Shown here piece by piece: positions 6,599 to 15,446 of a stretch of DNA of 36,307 nucleotides. The DNA lies in NCBI GenBank assembly GCA_016793645.1, contig JAEUHD010000382.1, positions 1 to 36,307 of the forward strand, written 5' to 3'. Below the pieces are notes generated by a model. That model was not told the origin of the DNA and made no database searches. It saw only the letters and a list, made by a program, of their open reading frames with translations. How positions within the stretch are numbered: the stretch's first letter is position 1; the number at the start of each line of letters is the position of its first letter. The translations under genes and the position numbers were made by a program. Origin of the DNA: Verrucomicrobiales bacterium. GTDB taxonomy: Bacteria; Verrucomicrobiota; Verrucomicrobiia; Limisphaerales; UBA9464.

Positions 6599-8536
6599 TC
6601 AGGGAGCCGGGGGATTTGAAGGGGCGGCGGCGAGTCCCCGCCTCCGCAGCATTTCCTGCATGGCCTGGTCCATGGCGTGTTCCGCGAGCGGGCGGCTCAC
6701 GTCGTCCAGATGAGCGGTCGCGGCTTTCAGGCGCGCGGGATCCCCGGTCTTCGTCTTCGGATTCTCCTGTTCCAGCACCGCCTCGATCTCCGCCAGGGCG
6801 TCCAGCAGTTGCTGCCGGTACTCGGAGTCCAAATCCCGGTCGTATTCGGCCATGGTTTTCCGCGTGGCCACCAGGGTTTCCCCGGCGCGCAGCTTGGCTT
6901 CGATCCATTGGCGCGCCCGCAAATCGTCGAAGGCGTTTTCCACCGATTCCTCGACCATGCGCTGGACGTCCTCGTCGGCCACATCCACGGCCGACTTCAA
7001 CTCGACGATCTTTTCCCGACCCGTCCGGACGTCCCGCGCGAGCACGTGGAGGACGCCGTTGGCATCAATTTCGAATTGGACCCCCACGCGTGGGACGCCC
7101 TTCGGTGCAGGCTCGAATTCCAACTCGAAACGCCCGAGGGACCAGTTGTCGGCGGCACGTTCGCGTTCCCCCTGGAGCACATGGATCAGCATCGAAGGCT
7201 GGCGGTCCACGGCCGTGGTGAAGAGTTCCCCCGCCTTGACCGGAATGGTCGAGTTGCGGGGGATGATGACATTCATGAGTCCGCCGAAGGTTTCGATGCC
7301 CAGCGACAGCGGGGTGACGTCGAGGAGGAGGAGGTTGCGGAAGCCGCCGGAGAGGATCTCCGCCTGAATGGCCGCGCCCAGGGCGACGGCTTCGTCCGGA
7401 TTGATGGAGGTGTTGAGGTGGGGGCCGGTGCCGCCGTGAAAGTCCTCGCCGAGGCGGAGATCCCCCCGGGTTTCGTCGAATTCCGCGCACTGGAACCACG
7501 AGGCCACCAGTCGGCGGACCAGCGGCATGCGGGTCTGTCCGCCGACCAGAATGACCTGGGACAGATCCTTGGACTCGATTTTGGCGTCCGCCAGGGCCCG
7601 GAGACAATGCGTGCGCGTGCGTTCGATGATGTCCCGGGTGAGGCGCTCCAGTTCCTCCCGCGTGAGCGTGAGGTGGAAACTGAACGTCGGGGTGAGGAAG
7701 GGGAGCGCGATCTCGACGCGGGTCTCGGTGCTGAGGCGGATCTTGGCCTGTTCCGCGGCCTCCCGGAGGCGGCTCATCAATCCCAGGTCCCCGGCGGGGT
7801 CGGGGCCGCCGGATGCCTGGAGGCGTTCGGCGAGGAACCCGGTGATCCGGCGGTCGAGGTCGTCCCCTCCAAGGCGGGTGTTTCCGTGGGTGGACAACAC
7901 CTGGAAGACGCCCTCGTTGAGTTCGAGGATGGAGAGGTCGAACGTGCCCCCTCCGAGGTCGTACACGGCGATGCGGGCCTTGTCCTTCAGCCGGTCCAGG
8001 CCGTAGGCGAGGGCGGCGGCGGTGGGTTCGTTGAGGATGCGTTCCACCTTGAGGCCCGCGAGTTCGCCGGCCCGGATGGTGGCGTTGCGCTGCGCGTCGT
8101 TGAAGTAGGCGGGGACGGTGATCACCGCCCGCGTCACCGGACCTCCGAGGGACGCCTCCGCCGTGCGGCGCAGCTCCTTCAGGATCTCCGCGGAGACCTC
8201 CTCCGGTGTCCGTGGACCTCCGGGCAGTTCGATGGCCACGGGGCCGGAGCCGTCGCCCTTCACGGAGTAGGTCACCAGCATGTCCTCGCGGGGAATGTCA
8301 CTGCCGCGGCGTCCCATGAACCGCTTCACGGAATAGACCGTGTCCCGGGGTTTCACGGCGCGAATCCGGTTGGCGGCATGGCCCACCACCGGCGCGGTTT
8401 CGGGCCCGGGGAAATGCACCACGGAAGGGAGAAGGCGGCGCCCTTCCCCGTCGGCGATCACATAGGGGATGCCGCTGTCCACCACCGCCACGAGGGAGTT
8501 GGTGGTTCCAAGGTCAATGCCGACGATCTTGCTCAT
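6599..8536 (-). CDS. Hsp70-family chaperone (DnaK paralogue)
   Basis: A 645-residue Hsp70. The ATPase domain shows GIDLGTTNS (6-14), [10 protein letters not shown] (141-150), [12 protein letters not shown] (169-180), [10 protein letters not shown] (193-202) and VGGQTRMP (331-338). The substrate-binding domain begins near 395 with [14 protein letters not shown] (406-419). Two features differ from housekeeping DnaK. About 22 extra residues lie at 349-377, just before [11 protein letters not shown]. The C-terminus ends in a short Pro/Ala tail without the acidic end of DnaK. No grpE, dnaJ or Fe-S assembly genes are adjacent. The start at MSKIVGID is preferred over 18 open codons upstream because the ATPase fold begins there. 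The genome probably encodes a canonical dnaK elsewhere. Confidence 0.93.
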   Translation of the reverse strand: MSKIVGIDLGTTNSLVAVVDSGIPYVIADGEGRRLLPSVVHFPGPETAPVVGHAANRIRAVKPRDTVYSVKRFMGRRGSDIPREDMLVTYSVKGDGSGPVAIELPGGPRTPEEVSAEILKELRRTAEASLGGPVTRAVITVPAYFNDAQRNATIRAGELAGLKVERILNEPTAAALAYGLDRLKDKARIAVYDLGGGTFDLSILELNEGVFQVLSTHGNTRLGGDDLDRRITGFLAERLQASGGPDPAGDLGLMSRLREAAEQAKIRLSTETRVEIALPFLTPTFSFHLTLTREELERLTRDIIERTRTHCLRALADAKIESKDLSQVILVGGQTRMPLVRRLVASWFQCAEFDETRGDLRLGEDFHGGTGPHLNTSINPDEAVALGAAIQAEILSGGFRNLLLLDVTPLSLGIETFGGLMNVIIPRNSTIPVKAGELFTTAVDRQPSMLIHVLQGERERAADNWSLGRFELEFEPAPKGVPRVGVQFEIDANGVLHVLARDVRTGREKIVELKSAVDVADEDVQRMVEESVENAFDDLRARQWIEAKLRAGETLVATRKTMAEYDRDLDSEYRQQLLDALAEIEAVLEQENPKTKTGDPARLKAATAHLDDVSRPLAEHAMDQAMQEMLRRRGLAAAPSNPPAP

Positions 8537-8602
8537 GAATCCGGGCGGGACGTTGGGGGCAAACCTCCCTTGCGGCAAGGCGGTGCGCATGGGCGCCGTC
8601 CC

Positions 8603-9322
8603 TCACGAGGACGATGCGATGCGGCTGTCGAGTTGGAAGACCTGTCCGGACACGTTGCGCATCCCGGCCAGAAAGACCATGAACCGGGCCACTTCGCCCG
8701 TTTCGTTGATCCGACCGAGGGCGTTCGACGCGGCGTGCCGGGTCAGGTCCTCCGGAGTGACCGGACCGAGCAGGGCGGTGGGGAGGTACCCCGGGGAAAC
8801 CCCGTTGACGCGAATATTGAACGGTCCGACCTCGCGTGCGAGGGACTGGGTCAGGCCCACGAGGCCGGCCTTCGCGGCCGAGTAGTTGGCGGCACCGTGA
8901 CGTCCGACCCGGCCGCTGAAGCTGGCGAGGTTCAGGATGTGTCCGTCCCGCTGGCGCATCATGGCCGGCAGGACCGATCGGGAGCAGAGGTAGGCACCCT
9001 TCAGGTTTACCCCCATCACGGGATCCCAGTCCTCAACCGAGAGCCGGGCCAGCAGGTTGTCCCGGGCCAGGCCCGCATTGTTGATGAGGACATCGATTCG
9101 TCCCCAGCGTTCCAGAACCCTGTGGACCGCGGTCCCGGCGGAGTCCGCCTGGGTGACATCCAGCGTCAGGGGAAGGATCCGGTCTCCGGTCTCCCGCAAC
9201 GGAGTTCGATGGGTGCCGGCGGCGACGTTCCATCCGTCCCGGTGAAACGCCTGCACCAGCGCCGTCCCCAGGCCGCCGGCGGCCCCGGTGATGAGCACCA
9301 CCCGCGAGTCCGAGGCGTTCAT
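8603..9322 (-). CDS. SDR-family NAD(P)-dependent oxidoreductase (FabG-like)
   Basis: A 239-residue classical short-chain dehydrogenase. The cofactor motif is TGAAGGLG (12-19), NNAG is at 81-84, and the catalytic set is Asn106, Ser134, Tyr147 and Lys151 (YSAAK). The substrate is unknown; similarity to 3-oxoacyl-ACP reductase is only at family level, and no fatty-acid genes adjoin it. The end is slightly divergent (FQLDSRIASSS where FabG-like proteins usually have VDGG). Its ATG overlaps the amidohydrolase stop codon by four bases (ATGA), implying translational coupling. An Hsp70 gene follows 66 nt downstream. Confidence 0.93.
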   Translation of the reverse strand: MNASDSRVVLITGAAGGLGTALVQAFHRDGWNVAAGTHRTPLRETGDRILPLTLDVTQADSAGTAVHRVLERWGRIDVLINNAGLARDNLLARLSVEDWDPVMGVNLKGAYLCSRSVLPAMMRQRDGHILNLASFSGRVGRHGAANYSAAKAGLVGLTQSLAREVGPFNIRVNGVSPGYLPTALLGPVTPEDLTRHAASNALGRINETGEVARFMVFLAGMRNVSGQVFQLDSRIASSS

Positions 9323-10566
9323 GGGGATGCGGGCGGAATTGCCCAGGTGCCCGCGATGAGGCTCGCGGCCACGCGTCCCTCGTGGGCGATGACCCCGGCG
9401 GCGGCCTCGGCTGGGGAACCGCCATACGGGATGGCGATCAGATCGGCCTGTGCTCCGGTGCTGAGTTCCCCGAGTTGCCCGGCCAACCCGAGCGCCCGGG
9501 CGCCGTTGACCGTGGCGAGGCGAAGTGCGTCCCCCGGGGACAGCGTCGCGTCATGGCCGAGGAGTTCGCGCAGTTCGGCGAGGAGCGACAGACGGGGCGG
9601 GCGGCCCCGGATGGGAAGCGTCGAGGCAAGGCTGTCCGTTCCCAGACAGCAGTTCACCGCGGCGGCCTCGAGTTCCTCCCGGGGAAAGCGGTGATGGCCG
9701 AAATAGGTATGGCTTTTGGGACAGTGCACCACGTGGGTTCCCGAGCGTCCGAGCCGCTCGGCGTCGCCGTGCCAGAGGTAGTTGACGTGGACGGCGAGGT
9801 GGGTGGCGGACAGCAGTCCGCAGCGTTCGAGGTGCTGGACGGGGGATCCGAGTCCGCAGTCGTCCATGGGACGCTGGTGTTCCAGCCAGTCGAACATCGG
9901 TCCGCGCCGGTACATGAACATTTCGAACTCCGCCTGCGACTCGGCGACATGGGTCGTGGTGCGCAAGCCATCCCGCCGGGCGGTGTCCCCCGCGAGGCGC
10001 AGGAGGGTGGGCGTGGTGGAGTAGGGGGCGTGGGGCGACAGACCGAAGGCGCCGGTGCCGGGATCAAGGGAGCGGAACGTCCGCAGCGCCTCCTGGACCA
10101 GGGCCTCGGGATTGCGTCCGCTCCGGACGCCGGTCATTTCGACGAAGGAATGGACCCGGAGCGGCGTGGCGGCGCGGCAGTCCGTGAGCAGTTCGGGGAC
10201 GCTCTCGATATTGGCCACCGTGGTGGTGCCGCTCTCCAGCAGTTGGGATGCGCCGGCGAGCCACGAGGCGGCGTAGTCGGAATAGTTCCACTCCGACTTG
10301 GCCGCGAGGATGGACTTGATCCAGTCGGGAAACGTCCTGGGCGGCCGGAGTCGGCCCGCCATGTGGGTGTAGTCGAGGTGGCAATGGGCATTGATGAGGC
10401 CCGGCAGCAGGACCACGTCGCCGAGGTCCACGGCGGTGCCGCCGTGGATCCGGCGCAGGTCGTGCCATGCACCCACGTCCGCGACGGTGCCCCCGGAAAT
10501 GAGAACCGCGCCGTCCTCCAGGGACGGCGCGGTGATCGGAAGAACAATGCGGGCTCGGAGGAGCAC
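9319..10566 (-). CDS. Amidohydrolase-family metal-dependent deaminase
   Basis: A 415-residue enzyme of the amidohydrolase superfamily, closest in pattern to the S-adenosylhomocysteine/chlorohydrolase deaminase group. Metal and catalytic residues are visible: H61-C-H63 with D65 in NAHCHLDYTH, H179 (SPHAPYS), H206 and E209 (THVAES), H260 (AVHVNY), and D311 (LGTDSLAS). An N-terminal beta-sandwich segment (1-50) and a C-terminal QADLIAI segment complete the fold. The natural substrate is unknown. No ATG fits. A GTG one base after the hpf stop codon (TGACGTG) starts the protein exactly where homology begins, so translation is probably coupled to hpf. Its stop overlaps the SDR start codon. Confidence 0.9.
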   Translation of the reverse strand: MLLRARIVLPITAPSLEDGAVLISGGTVADVGAWHDLRRIHGGTAVDLGDVVLLPGLINAHCHLDYTHMAGRLRPPRTFPDWIKSILAAKSEWNYSDYAASWLAGASQLLESGTTTVANIESVPELLTDCRAATPLRVHSFVEMTGVRSGRNPEALVQEALRTFRSLDPGTGAFGLSPHAPYSTTPTLLRLAGDTARRDGLRTTTHVAESQAEFEMFMYRRGPMFDWLEHQRPMDDCGLGSPVQHLERCGLLSATHLAVHVNYLWHGDAERLGRSGTHVVHCPKSHTYFGHHRFPREELEAAAVNCCLGTDSLASTLPIRGRPPRLSLLAELRELLGHDATLSPGDALRLATVNGARALGLAGQLGELSTGAQADLIAIPYGGSPAEAAAGVIAHEGRVAASLIAGTWAIPPASP

Positions 10567-10567
10567 G

Positions 10568-10924
10568 TCAAAGGCTGGCTGCGCGGGACTTCTCCTTGAG
10601 GCGCGCCGCGATCTTGTGCTTCCGGGCCTTGGCCTTGCTGTGTTTGGCGCGCACCTGCTGCTCGAGCTTCTTGGCCGCCAGATCGACGGCGGCGTAGAGG
10701 TCGGCCTCTCGGTCCTCGGCGTAAAGGTCCCTGCCCCGGACGCCCAGGCGGATGGAGCACTTGTAGGTCTTGTCCGGGGACTTTCCGGTGTGGTCCTTTT
10801 CAAGGCAAACCCGGGCGTCGATCAGCCATCGGTCGATGTGTTCGAGCTTCTCGATGCGGGCGAGCACGTGCTGCTCGAGCGCGTCGGTCAGGGTCACATT
10901 ATGTGTGGTCAGGATAAACTTCAT
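10568..10924 (-). CDS. hpf: Ribosome hibernation promoting factor (HPF/YfiA family)
   Basis: A 118-residue protein of the HPF/RaiA family, which binds the 30S subunit and inactivates ribosomes in stationary phase. The N-terminal beta strand (MKFILTTHNVTLTDALEQHV), the LEKDHTGKSPDKTYKCSI region and the helix DREADLYAAVDLAAKKLEQQV with a basic end match the family. It is the short form: the C-terminal dimerisation domain of long HPF is absent, replaced by a Lys/Arg-rich tail. The ATG at MKFIL is chosen over 13 open codons upstream. It lies 78 nt downstream of icd and 1 nt upstream of the amidohydrolase GTG. Confidence 0.94.
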   Translation of the reverse strand: MKFILTTHNVTLTDALEQHVLARIEKLEHIDRWLIDARVCLEKDHTGKSPDKTYKCSIRLGVRGRDLYAEDREADLYAAVDLAAKKLEQQVRAKHSKAKARKHKIAARLKEKSRAASL

Positions 10925-11002
10925 GACAGGACGCAAGCTTGACCTCTCCGTGGCAGGATTCAATTCCGCGTTGCGGGTGAACGGGCCGCGGGAGGCGGGC
11001 GG

Positions 11003-12358
11003 CTACATGTGCGCGATCAGGTTGTCGCCGAATTCCGAGCACTTGATCTGGGTGGCGCCCTCCATGAGGCGGGCGAAGTCGTACGTCACCCGCTTGCTGC
11101 CGATGGCGCCGTTGAGACCCTTGAGGATCAGGTCGGCGGCCTCCACCCAGCCGAGGTGGCGGAGCATCATTTCGCCGCTGAGGACGACGGACCCCGGATT
11201 CACCATGTCCTTGCCGGCGTACTTGGGTGCAGTGCCGTGGGTCGCCTCAAAGATGGCGTGTCCGGTGATGTAGTTGATGTTGCCGCCCGGGGCGATGCCG
11301 ATGCCGCCCACCTGGGCCGCGAGGGCGTCACTCAGATAATCCCCGTTCAGGTTCGGGGTGGCGATCACGTCGAAGTCCTCCGGGCGCGTGAGCACCTGCT
11401 GCAGGGCGATGTCGGCGATGGCATCCTTGATCAGGATCCGGCCCGCGGCGAGGGCGGCCTTCTGCTCGGCGTTGGCGGCGTCCTCACCCTTTTCCTTTTT
11501 GGTCCGCTCCCACTGGGTCCAGGTGTACACCTTGTCCCCGAAGTGCTGCTCCGCGCACTGGTAGCCCCAGTCCCGGAAGGCGCCCGAGGTGAACTTCATG
11601 ATGTTCCCCTTGTGGACCAGGGTGACGGACTTTTTCTTGAACTGGATCGCGTAACTGATCGCGCTGTGGATGAGCCGGACGCTTCCGGACCAGCTGATGG
11701 GCTTCAATCCGACGCCGACTTTCACACTGGAATCCACGTTGGGCGCACCCACCGACTTCCAGAAGGCCTCGGCCGCGGCCTGGGTGCCGAAGCGGATCTT
11801 TTTGAATTCCTTGGGGAATTCCGTTTCGAGGAATCCGAGGAACTTGGCGCATTCCGGGGTGCCGGCGGCGAACTCGATGCCGGCGTAAATGTCCTCGGTG
11901 TTCTCGCGGAAGATCACCATGTCGACCTTCTCCGGGCGCTTCACGGGGCTGGGGACGCCGGTGAAGTACTGGACCGGGCGCAGGCACACGTACAGGTCGA
12001 GCAACTGGCGCAGGGCGACGTTGAGGGAGCGGATGCCGCCGCCGACCGGGGTGGTCAGCGGTCCCTTGATGCCCACGAGGAATTCACGGAAGGCCTCCAC
12101 GGTGTCGTCGGGCAGCCAGTTGTTGAATCGCTTGAAGCTCTCCTCGCCGGCGAACACCTCCATCCAGGAGATCCTGCGGGAGCCACCATAGGCCTTCTCG
12201 ACCGCGGCATCGAGGACGCGCACGCTGGCGGCCCAGATGTCGGGACCCGTGCCATCGCCGCGGATGAACGGGATGATCGGGTGATTCGGCACCTGGAGTT
12301 TGCCGTTCTGGATGGAAATCTTGTCGCCCTGGGGGACGGTGCAGGTGGTGTAAGGCAT
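11003..12358 (-). CDS. icd: NADP-dependent isocitrate dehydrogenase
   Basis: TCA-cycle enzyme converting isocitrate to 2-oxoglutarate and CO2. The 451-residue product is longer than the E. coli enzyme (416), with extra residues including a Lys/Glu-rich stretch after [11 protein letters not shown]. Substrate-binding residues Ser111, Asn113, Arg117, Arg127 and Arg151 ([26 protein letters not shown]) are present; Ser111 corresponds to the serine phosphorylated by AceK in E. coli. HGTAPKYAG carries the Lys-Tyr pair linked to NADP specificity. The start at MPYTTCTV is preferred; 38 open codons upstream have non-coding character. It is divergent from prs and heads the minus-strand gene group with hpf. 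Confidence 0.97.
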   Translation of the reverse strand: MPYTTCTVPQGDKISIQNGKLQVPNHPIIPFIRGDGTGPDIWAASVRVLDAAVEKAYGGSRRISWMEVFAGEESFKRFNNWLPDDTVEAFREFLVGIKGPLTTPVGGGIRSLNVALRQLLDLYVCLRPVQYFTGVPSPVKRPEKVDMVIFRENTEDIYAGIEFAAGTPECAKFLGFLETEFPKEFKKIRFGTQAAAEAFWKSVGAPNVDSSVKVGVGLKPISWSGSVRLIHSAISYAIQFKKKSVTLVHKGNIMKFTSGAFRDWGYQCAEQHFGDKVYTWTQWERTKKEKGEDAANAEQKAALAAGRILIKDAIADIALQQVLTRPEDFDVIATPNLNGDYLSDALAAQVGGIGIAPGGNINYITGHAIFEATHGTAPKYAGKDMVNPGSVVLSGEMMLRHLGWVEAADLILKGLNGAIGSKRVTYDFARLMEGATQIKCSEFGDNLIAHM

Positions 12359-12541
12359 TCGAGGGGGGGTGAGTGAGGCGCGAGCCTGGATTCGGAATTC
12401 GTGCTTCTGGTAGTGGGGCCGCGGCGCGGCCGGAAAGGCGTGATTTAAGCGGGTGCCCTGAAGTCGCGGCAAGCGGATTGCGGCTGCGCGGGTAATCCGG
12501 GAGCGCCGGGGACGATTTCCCGGGGGAATCCAAAATCAACC

Positions 12542-12569
12542 TTGCCGCTCGGGGGTCGGTTGTTACCGT
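12542..12569 (+). promoter_or_regulatory. Weak promoter candidate upstream of prs
   Basis: TTGCCG and TACCGT are separated by 16 nt, about 80 nt before the prs start, inside the 289-base divergent gap between icd and prs. Match to consensus is poor (4/6 and 3/6). The rest of this gap shows no open frame, repeat or strong hairpin. Confidence 0.2.
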
Positions 12570-12647
12570 GCCGTCACACGATCCGACGGCGGGCGCCCGG
12601 CGCGGCGGCCCTGCGGGATCGGAATCCTGTCCCCTCCAACCGCCATT

Positions 12648-13592
12648 GTGAAAATCTTCAGCGGCAACTCCAATCCTTTGCTGGCGAAGGCCATTTGTGA
12701 AGCCATGCAGGTGCCCCTGGGCAAGTGCACGGTCAGCACGTTTCCCGACGGGGAGACGTTTGTGAAGATCGATGAAAATGTGCGTGGTGAGGACGTTTTC
12801 ATCATCCAGTCCACGAGCCCCCCGGCCAACCAGCACTGGATGGAATTGTTCATCATGATGGACGCGCTGCGCCGGGCGAGTGCGACCCGGATCACGGCGG
12901 TGCTGCCGTTTTTCGGATACGCGCGGCAGGACCGAAAGGATCAGCCGCGGGTTCCGATCACCGCCAAGCTGGTGGCCAATCTGCTGGTGGCCGCGGGCGC
13001 GGGACGGATCCTGACCATGGATCTCCACGCCCAGCAGATCCAGGGGTTCTTCGACATCCCGGTGGACCACTTGTACGCCGCTCCCGTGATCTACGAGTAT
13101 CTCCTTGGCAAGAAGCTGGAGAACCTGGTGGTGGTGAGCCCCGACGTCGGGGGCATCAAGATGGCCTATGCGTATGCACAGCGGCTGGACGCCGAACTCG
13201 CCATCGTGGCCAAGCGCCGGAAGAGTCCGACGGAGACCGAGGCCACGGCGGTCATCGGCGACATTGAGGGGCGCAATGTCCTGCTGGTGGATGATCTCAC
13301 GGAGACCGCGGGCACCCTCACGAGCGCCGCCAATCTCCTCAAGTCGCGGGGGGCCAAGCGCATCATTGCCTGCGTCTCCCACGCCCTGCTGACCGACCTC
13401 GGATTGGAGCGGATCAAGAAATCATCTATTGACGAATTGATCACGACCGATACGGTCGCGCGCTCCGGTTACCCCGGAATAAACATCACAACATTGTCCG
13501 TGGCCACGTTGCTCGGTGAGGCGATTCATCGCATCCACCGGAATTCGAGTGTCACGTCATTGTTTGAGTTTAAGGGTGGGCGCACCAGCTAG
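12648..13592 (+). CDS. prs: Ribose-phosphate pyrophosphokinase
   Basis: Makes PRPP from ribose 5-phosphate and ATP for nucleotide, histidine and tryptophan synthesis. The 314 residues match class I enzymes (315 in E. coli). Visible are the FFGYARQDRK flexible loop (88-97), catalytic His127 in DLHAQQIQGFFD, and the PRPP loop VLLVDDLTETAGTL (211-224). The PRPP loop has Glu where Asp is usual (DTxGT). The segment usually read DKRR is AKRR here (189-191), a small departure from the family. The start is GTG, with no Shine-Dalgarno sequence; length and homology support it. It is the first gene of the prs-rplY-pth-rpsF-ssb-rplI cluster. Confidence 0.96.
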   Translation: MKIFSGNSNPLLAKAICEAMQVPLGKCTVSTFPDGETFVKIDENVRGEDVFIIQSTSPPANQHWMELFIMMDALRRASATRITAVLPFFGYARQDRKDQPRVPITAKLVANLLVAAGAGRILTMDLHAQQIQGFFDIPVDHLYAAPVIYEYLLGKKLENLVVVSPDVGGIKMAYAYAQRLDAELAIVAKRRKSPTETEATAVIGDIEGRNVLLVDDLTETAGTLTSAANLLKSRGAKRIIACVSHALLTDLGLERIKKSSIDELITTDTVARSGYPGINITTLSVATLLGEAIHRIHRNSSVTSLFEFKGGRTS

Positions 13593-13682
13593 CCCGGATC
13601 GTTTCCCCCAGGGAAGGGATCTGCACTCGGTGCCGGCGCAGAAGCGTCGGGCTGGTGGGGCGCCTGCAGATACGACTTGGAC

Positions 13683-14396
13683 ATGAAATCGATCGCCCTC
13701 AGCGCGAACTCGCGCACCCTGTTCCGTCGCAAAGGATCCCGCAAGGTCCGGGCCGGCGGACGGATCCCGGCAGTCATCTACGGCCGCCACAATCCCCCGC
13801 AAAGCCTCGAACTCGACGCGAAGGAGTTTGAGCTCATCGTGCACAAGGCCCATTCGGAGATCATCCTGGTGGACCTCACGGTGTCCGGGGACGACAAGCC
13901 CGCCCGTCTGGCCATTGTCCAGGACGTGCAGCATCACCCGCTGACCGGGGCCACGCTCCATGTGGACCTCCACGAGGTGAAGGCGGACGAGAAGGTGACG
14001 ATTGAAGTGCCTGTCGAGGCGGTCGGAGTGCCGGAAGGTGTCAAGACCGGGGGAGGAACCCTGGAGCACGTCCGGTTCCGGCTCAAGGTTCGCTGCCTGC
14101 CGAAGGATTTGCCGGATCATATCAATGTCGACGTGAGCGCCCTGAAGGTGGGCGACACGCTGCACATCGGGGAAATCGCGGCGCCGGAGGGCGTGGAGCT
14201 TCTGGGCGACAAGAAGATTCCCGTGTTCGCCGTGGCCGCACCGGTGGCGGCGGAGGCGGAGACCACGGCGGCCCCCGCCGAAGGCGCCGCGGCCGCTGCG
14301 GGCGAAGCCAAGCAGCCCGAGATGATCAAGGAGAAGAAGGACGACGCTGCCGCCGCCGCGAAACCCGGCGACAAGGCTGCCGCCAAGAAGAAGTAA
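13683..14396 (+). CDS. rplY: 50S ribosomal protein L25/Ctc
   Basis: A 237-residue L25 of the long TL5/Ctc type, which binds 5S rRNA. The N-terminal L25 domain (about 5-95) contains SRKVRAGGRIPAVIYGRHN. A C-terminal beta domain (about 100-185) follows, with DLPDHINVDVSALKVGDTLHIGEI. The last 50 residues form an Ala/Glu/Lys low-complexity tail ending in AAKKK, longer than in most homologues. An upstream in-frame TTG would add two residues; the ATG is preferred. It lies 90 nt after prs. A perfect hairpin separates it from pth. Confidence 0.95.
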   Translation: MKSIALSANSRTLFRRKGSRKVRAGGRIPAVIYGRHNPPQSLELDAKEFELIVHKAHSEIILVDLTVSGDDKPARLAIVQDVQHHPLTGATLHVDLHEVKADEKVTIEVPVEAVGVPEGVKTGGGTLEHVRFRLKVRCLPKDLPDHINVDVSALKVGDTLHIGEIAAPEGVELLGDKKIPVFAVAAPVAAEAETTAAPAEGAAAAAGEAKQPEMIKEKKDDAAAAAKPGDKAAAKKK

Positions 14397-14409
14397 TCCG
14401 GGACTGGCG

Positions 14410-14434
14410 CGGTCCCGTGGAATCCACGGGACCG
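14410..14434 (+). terminator. Strong hairpin in the rplY-pth gap
   Basis: A perfect 11-bp GC-rich stem (CGGTCCCGTGG with CCACGGGACCG) with an AAT loop lies 13 nt after the rplY stop codon and ends 16 nt before the pth start. No T-tract follows, so it may be a partial terminator, an RNA-processing site or a 3'-end stabiliser rather than a full stop. Confidence 0.45.
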
Positions 14435-14450
14435 GCCGGGCCTTCCCGAT

Positions 14451-15077
14451 GTGAATGCATCCGGTCTGATCGTGGGTCTGGGAAATCCCGGATCCGAGTA
14501 CCGGGAAACCCGTCACAATGCCGGCTTCATGCTGGCCGAACGCCTCGCGGATCGCTGGGGCGGGGTGTGGCGGATCGAAAAGAAGTTCTTTGCAAGTCTG
14601 GCGGAATGCCGGTTTGCGGGTCGGCGGTGGATTCTCTGCCGGCCCCAGACCTACATGAACGCCAGTGGTGAGGCGGTGGGACGGGTGGCGGCCTTTCACA
14701 AGGTCGCTCCCGACCGGATCCTGGTGCTGGTGGACGATGCGGATCTTCCGCTCGGCACCCTTCGGCTCCGGCCCGAGGGAAGCCCGGGTGGGCACCACGG
14801 ATTGGAATCCGTGGAGCAGCATTTGGGAACCCGGTCCTATCCCCGCCTCCGGCTCGGCATCGCCCGGCCGCAACAGACCCGACGCGATCTCGTGGGCCAC
14901 GTCCTTGGACGACTGGCCGACGAGGATCGCCCCGGTTGGGATTTGATGTTGCAACGGGCGGCCACCCAGGTGGAATGCTGGGCCACCGAAGGAATCGCAC
15001 CGGCGATGAATCGCCATAACGGGGCGGCGCAGGCCGCTCCGGACACGTCAGTGAACGCAGAAAGGAAAACGCAGTGA
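14451..15077 (+). CDS. pth: Peptidyl-tRNA hydrolase
   Basis: Releases tRNA from prematurely dropped peptidyl-tRNA. The 208-residue protein has the signature GLGNPGSEYRETRHNAGF (9-26), with catalytic His22 and Asn12, then Asn70 in PQTYMNASGE and Asp95 in LVDDADLPLG. The motif usually read GGHNGL is GGHHGL here, so the Asn equivalent to E. coli Asn114 is His116. The start is GTG, chosen because homology begins at residue 6 and no ATG fits. The last 20 residues form a polar tail, and the gene ends with a 4-nt GTGA overlap with rpsF, which suggests coupled translation. Confidence 0.95.
   Translation: MNASGLIVGLGNPGSEYRETRHNAGFMLAERLADRWGGVWRIEKKFFASLAECRFAGRRWILCRPQTYMNASGEAVGRVAAFHKVAPDRILVLVDDADLPLGTLRLRPEGSPGGHHGLESVEQHLGTRSYPRLRLGIARPQQTRRDLVGHVLGRLADEDRPGWDLMLQRAATQVECWATEGIAPAMNRHNGAAQAAPDTSVNAERKTQ
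15062..15068 (+). promoter_or_regulatory. Shine-Dalgarno sequence of rpsF
   Basis: GAAAGGAAA lies about 8 nt before the GTG start of rpsF, inside the 3' end of pth. It is the same 9-mer as at rpmB, and both are ribosomal protein genes. Confidence 0.65.
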
Positions 15078-15397
15078 AACGCTACGAAGGATTGTTCATT
15101 CTGGATCTCGCCGGCCGCGAGGACGGCCTCAACGAAGCCGTCGAAAAGGTCAAGTCCATCATCGCCAGCACGGGCGCCCAGGTGCAGAACGTGCAGAAGA
15201 TGGAGAAGCGTCCGTTTGTCCGGGTCACCGACAAGAAGGTGACCGGCGGACATTATGTGAACGTGATTTTCGAGGCCCTTCCGGCGGCCATCGCCGCGCT
15301 GCCCGGCAAGTTCACCCACGTCGAGGAGGTTTACCGGGTCCTGTTCAGCGAGGCGTCGAAGAATTCGTCGGCTGCGACACCCGCGCCGGTCGCCTGA
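15074..15397 (+). CDS. rpsF: 30S ribosomal protein S6
   Basis: A 107-residue S6. The family pattern is clear: KRYEGLFILDL at the start, a long helix (EAVEKVKSIIASTGAQV), KMEKRPFVRVTDKKVTGGHYVNVIFE, and HVEEVYRVLF at the end of the fold. The starting GTG overlaps the pth stop codon and has a good Shine-Dalgarno sequence. S6 normally pairs with S18, whose gene (rpsR) usually follows ssb in this cluster but is missing here. Confidence 0.95.
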   Translation: MKRYEGLFILDLAGREDGLNEAVEKVKSIIASTGAQVQNVQKMEKRPFVRVTDKKVTGGHYVNVIFEALPAAIAALPGKFTHVEEVYRVLFSEASKNSSAATPAPVA

Positions 15398-15446
15398 ACC
15401 GGCGGCACCGGCCTTTTCCTCCGGCAAACACCCAGCCCCCGCCCCC

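Noticed and set aside
6677..9694. 1005-codon open frame on the plus strand
   Set aside because: It is antisense to the Hsp70 and SDR genes, whose motifs are intact. Long antisense frames are expected in DNA this GC-rich.
11009..12376. 455-codon plus-strand frame opposite isocitrate dehydrogenase
   Set aside because: Antisense shadow; no recognisable domain.
13557..15017. 486-codon minus-strand frame across rplY and pth
   Set aside because: It spans two convincing plus-strand genes and has no domain of its own.
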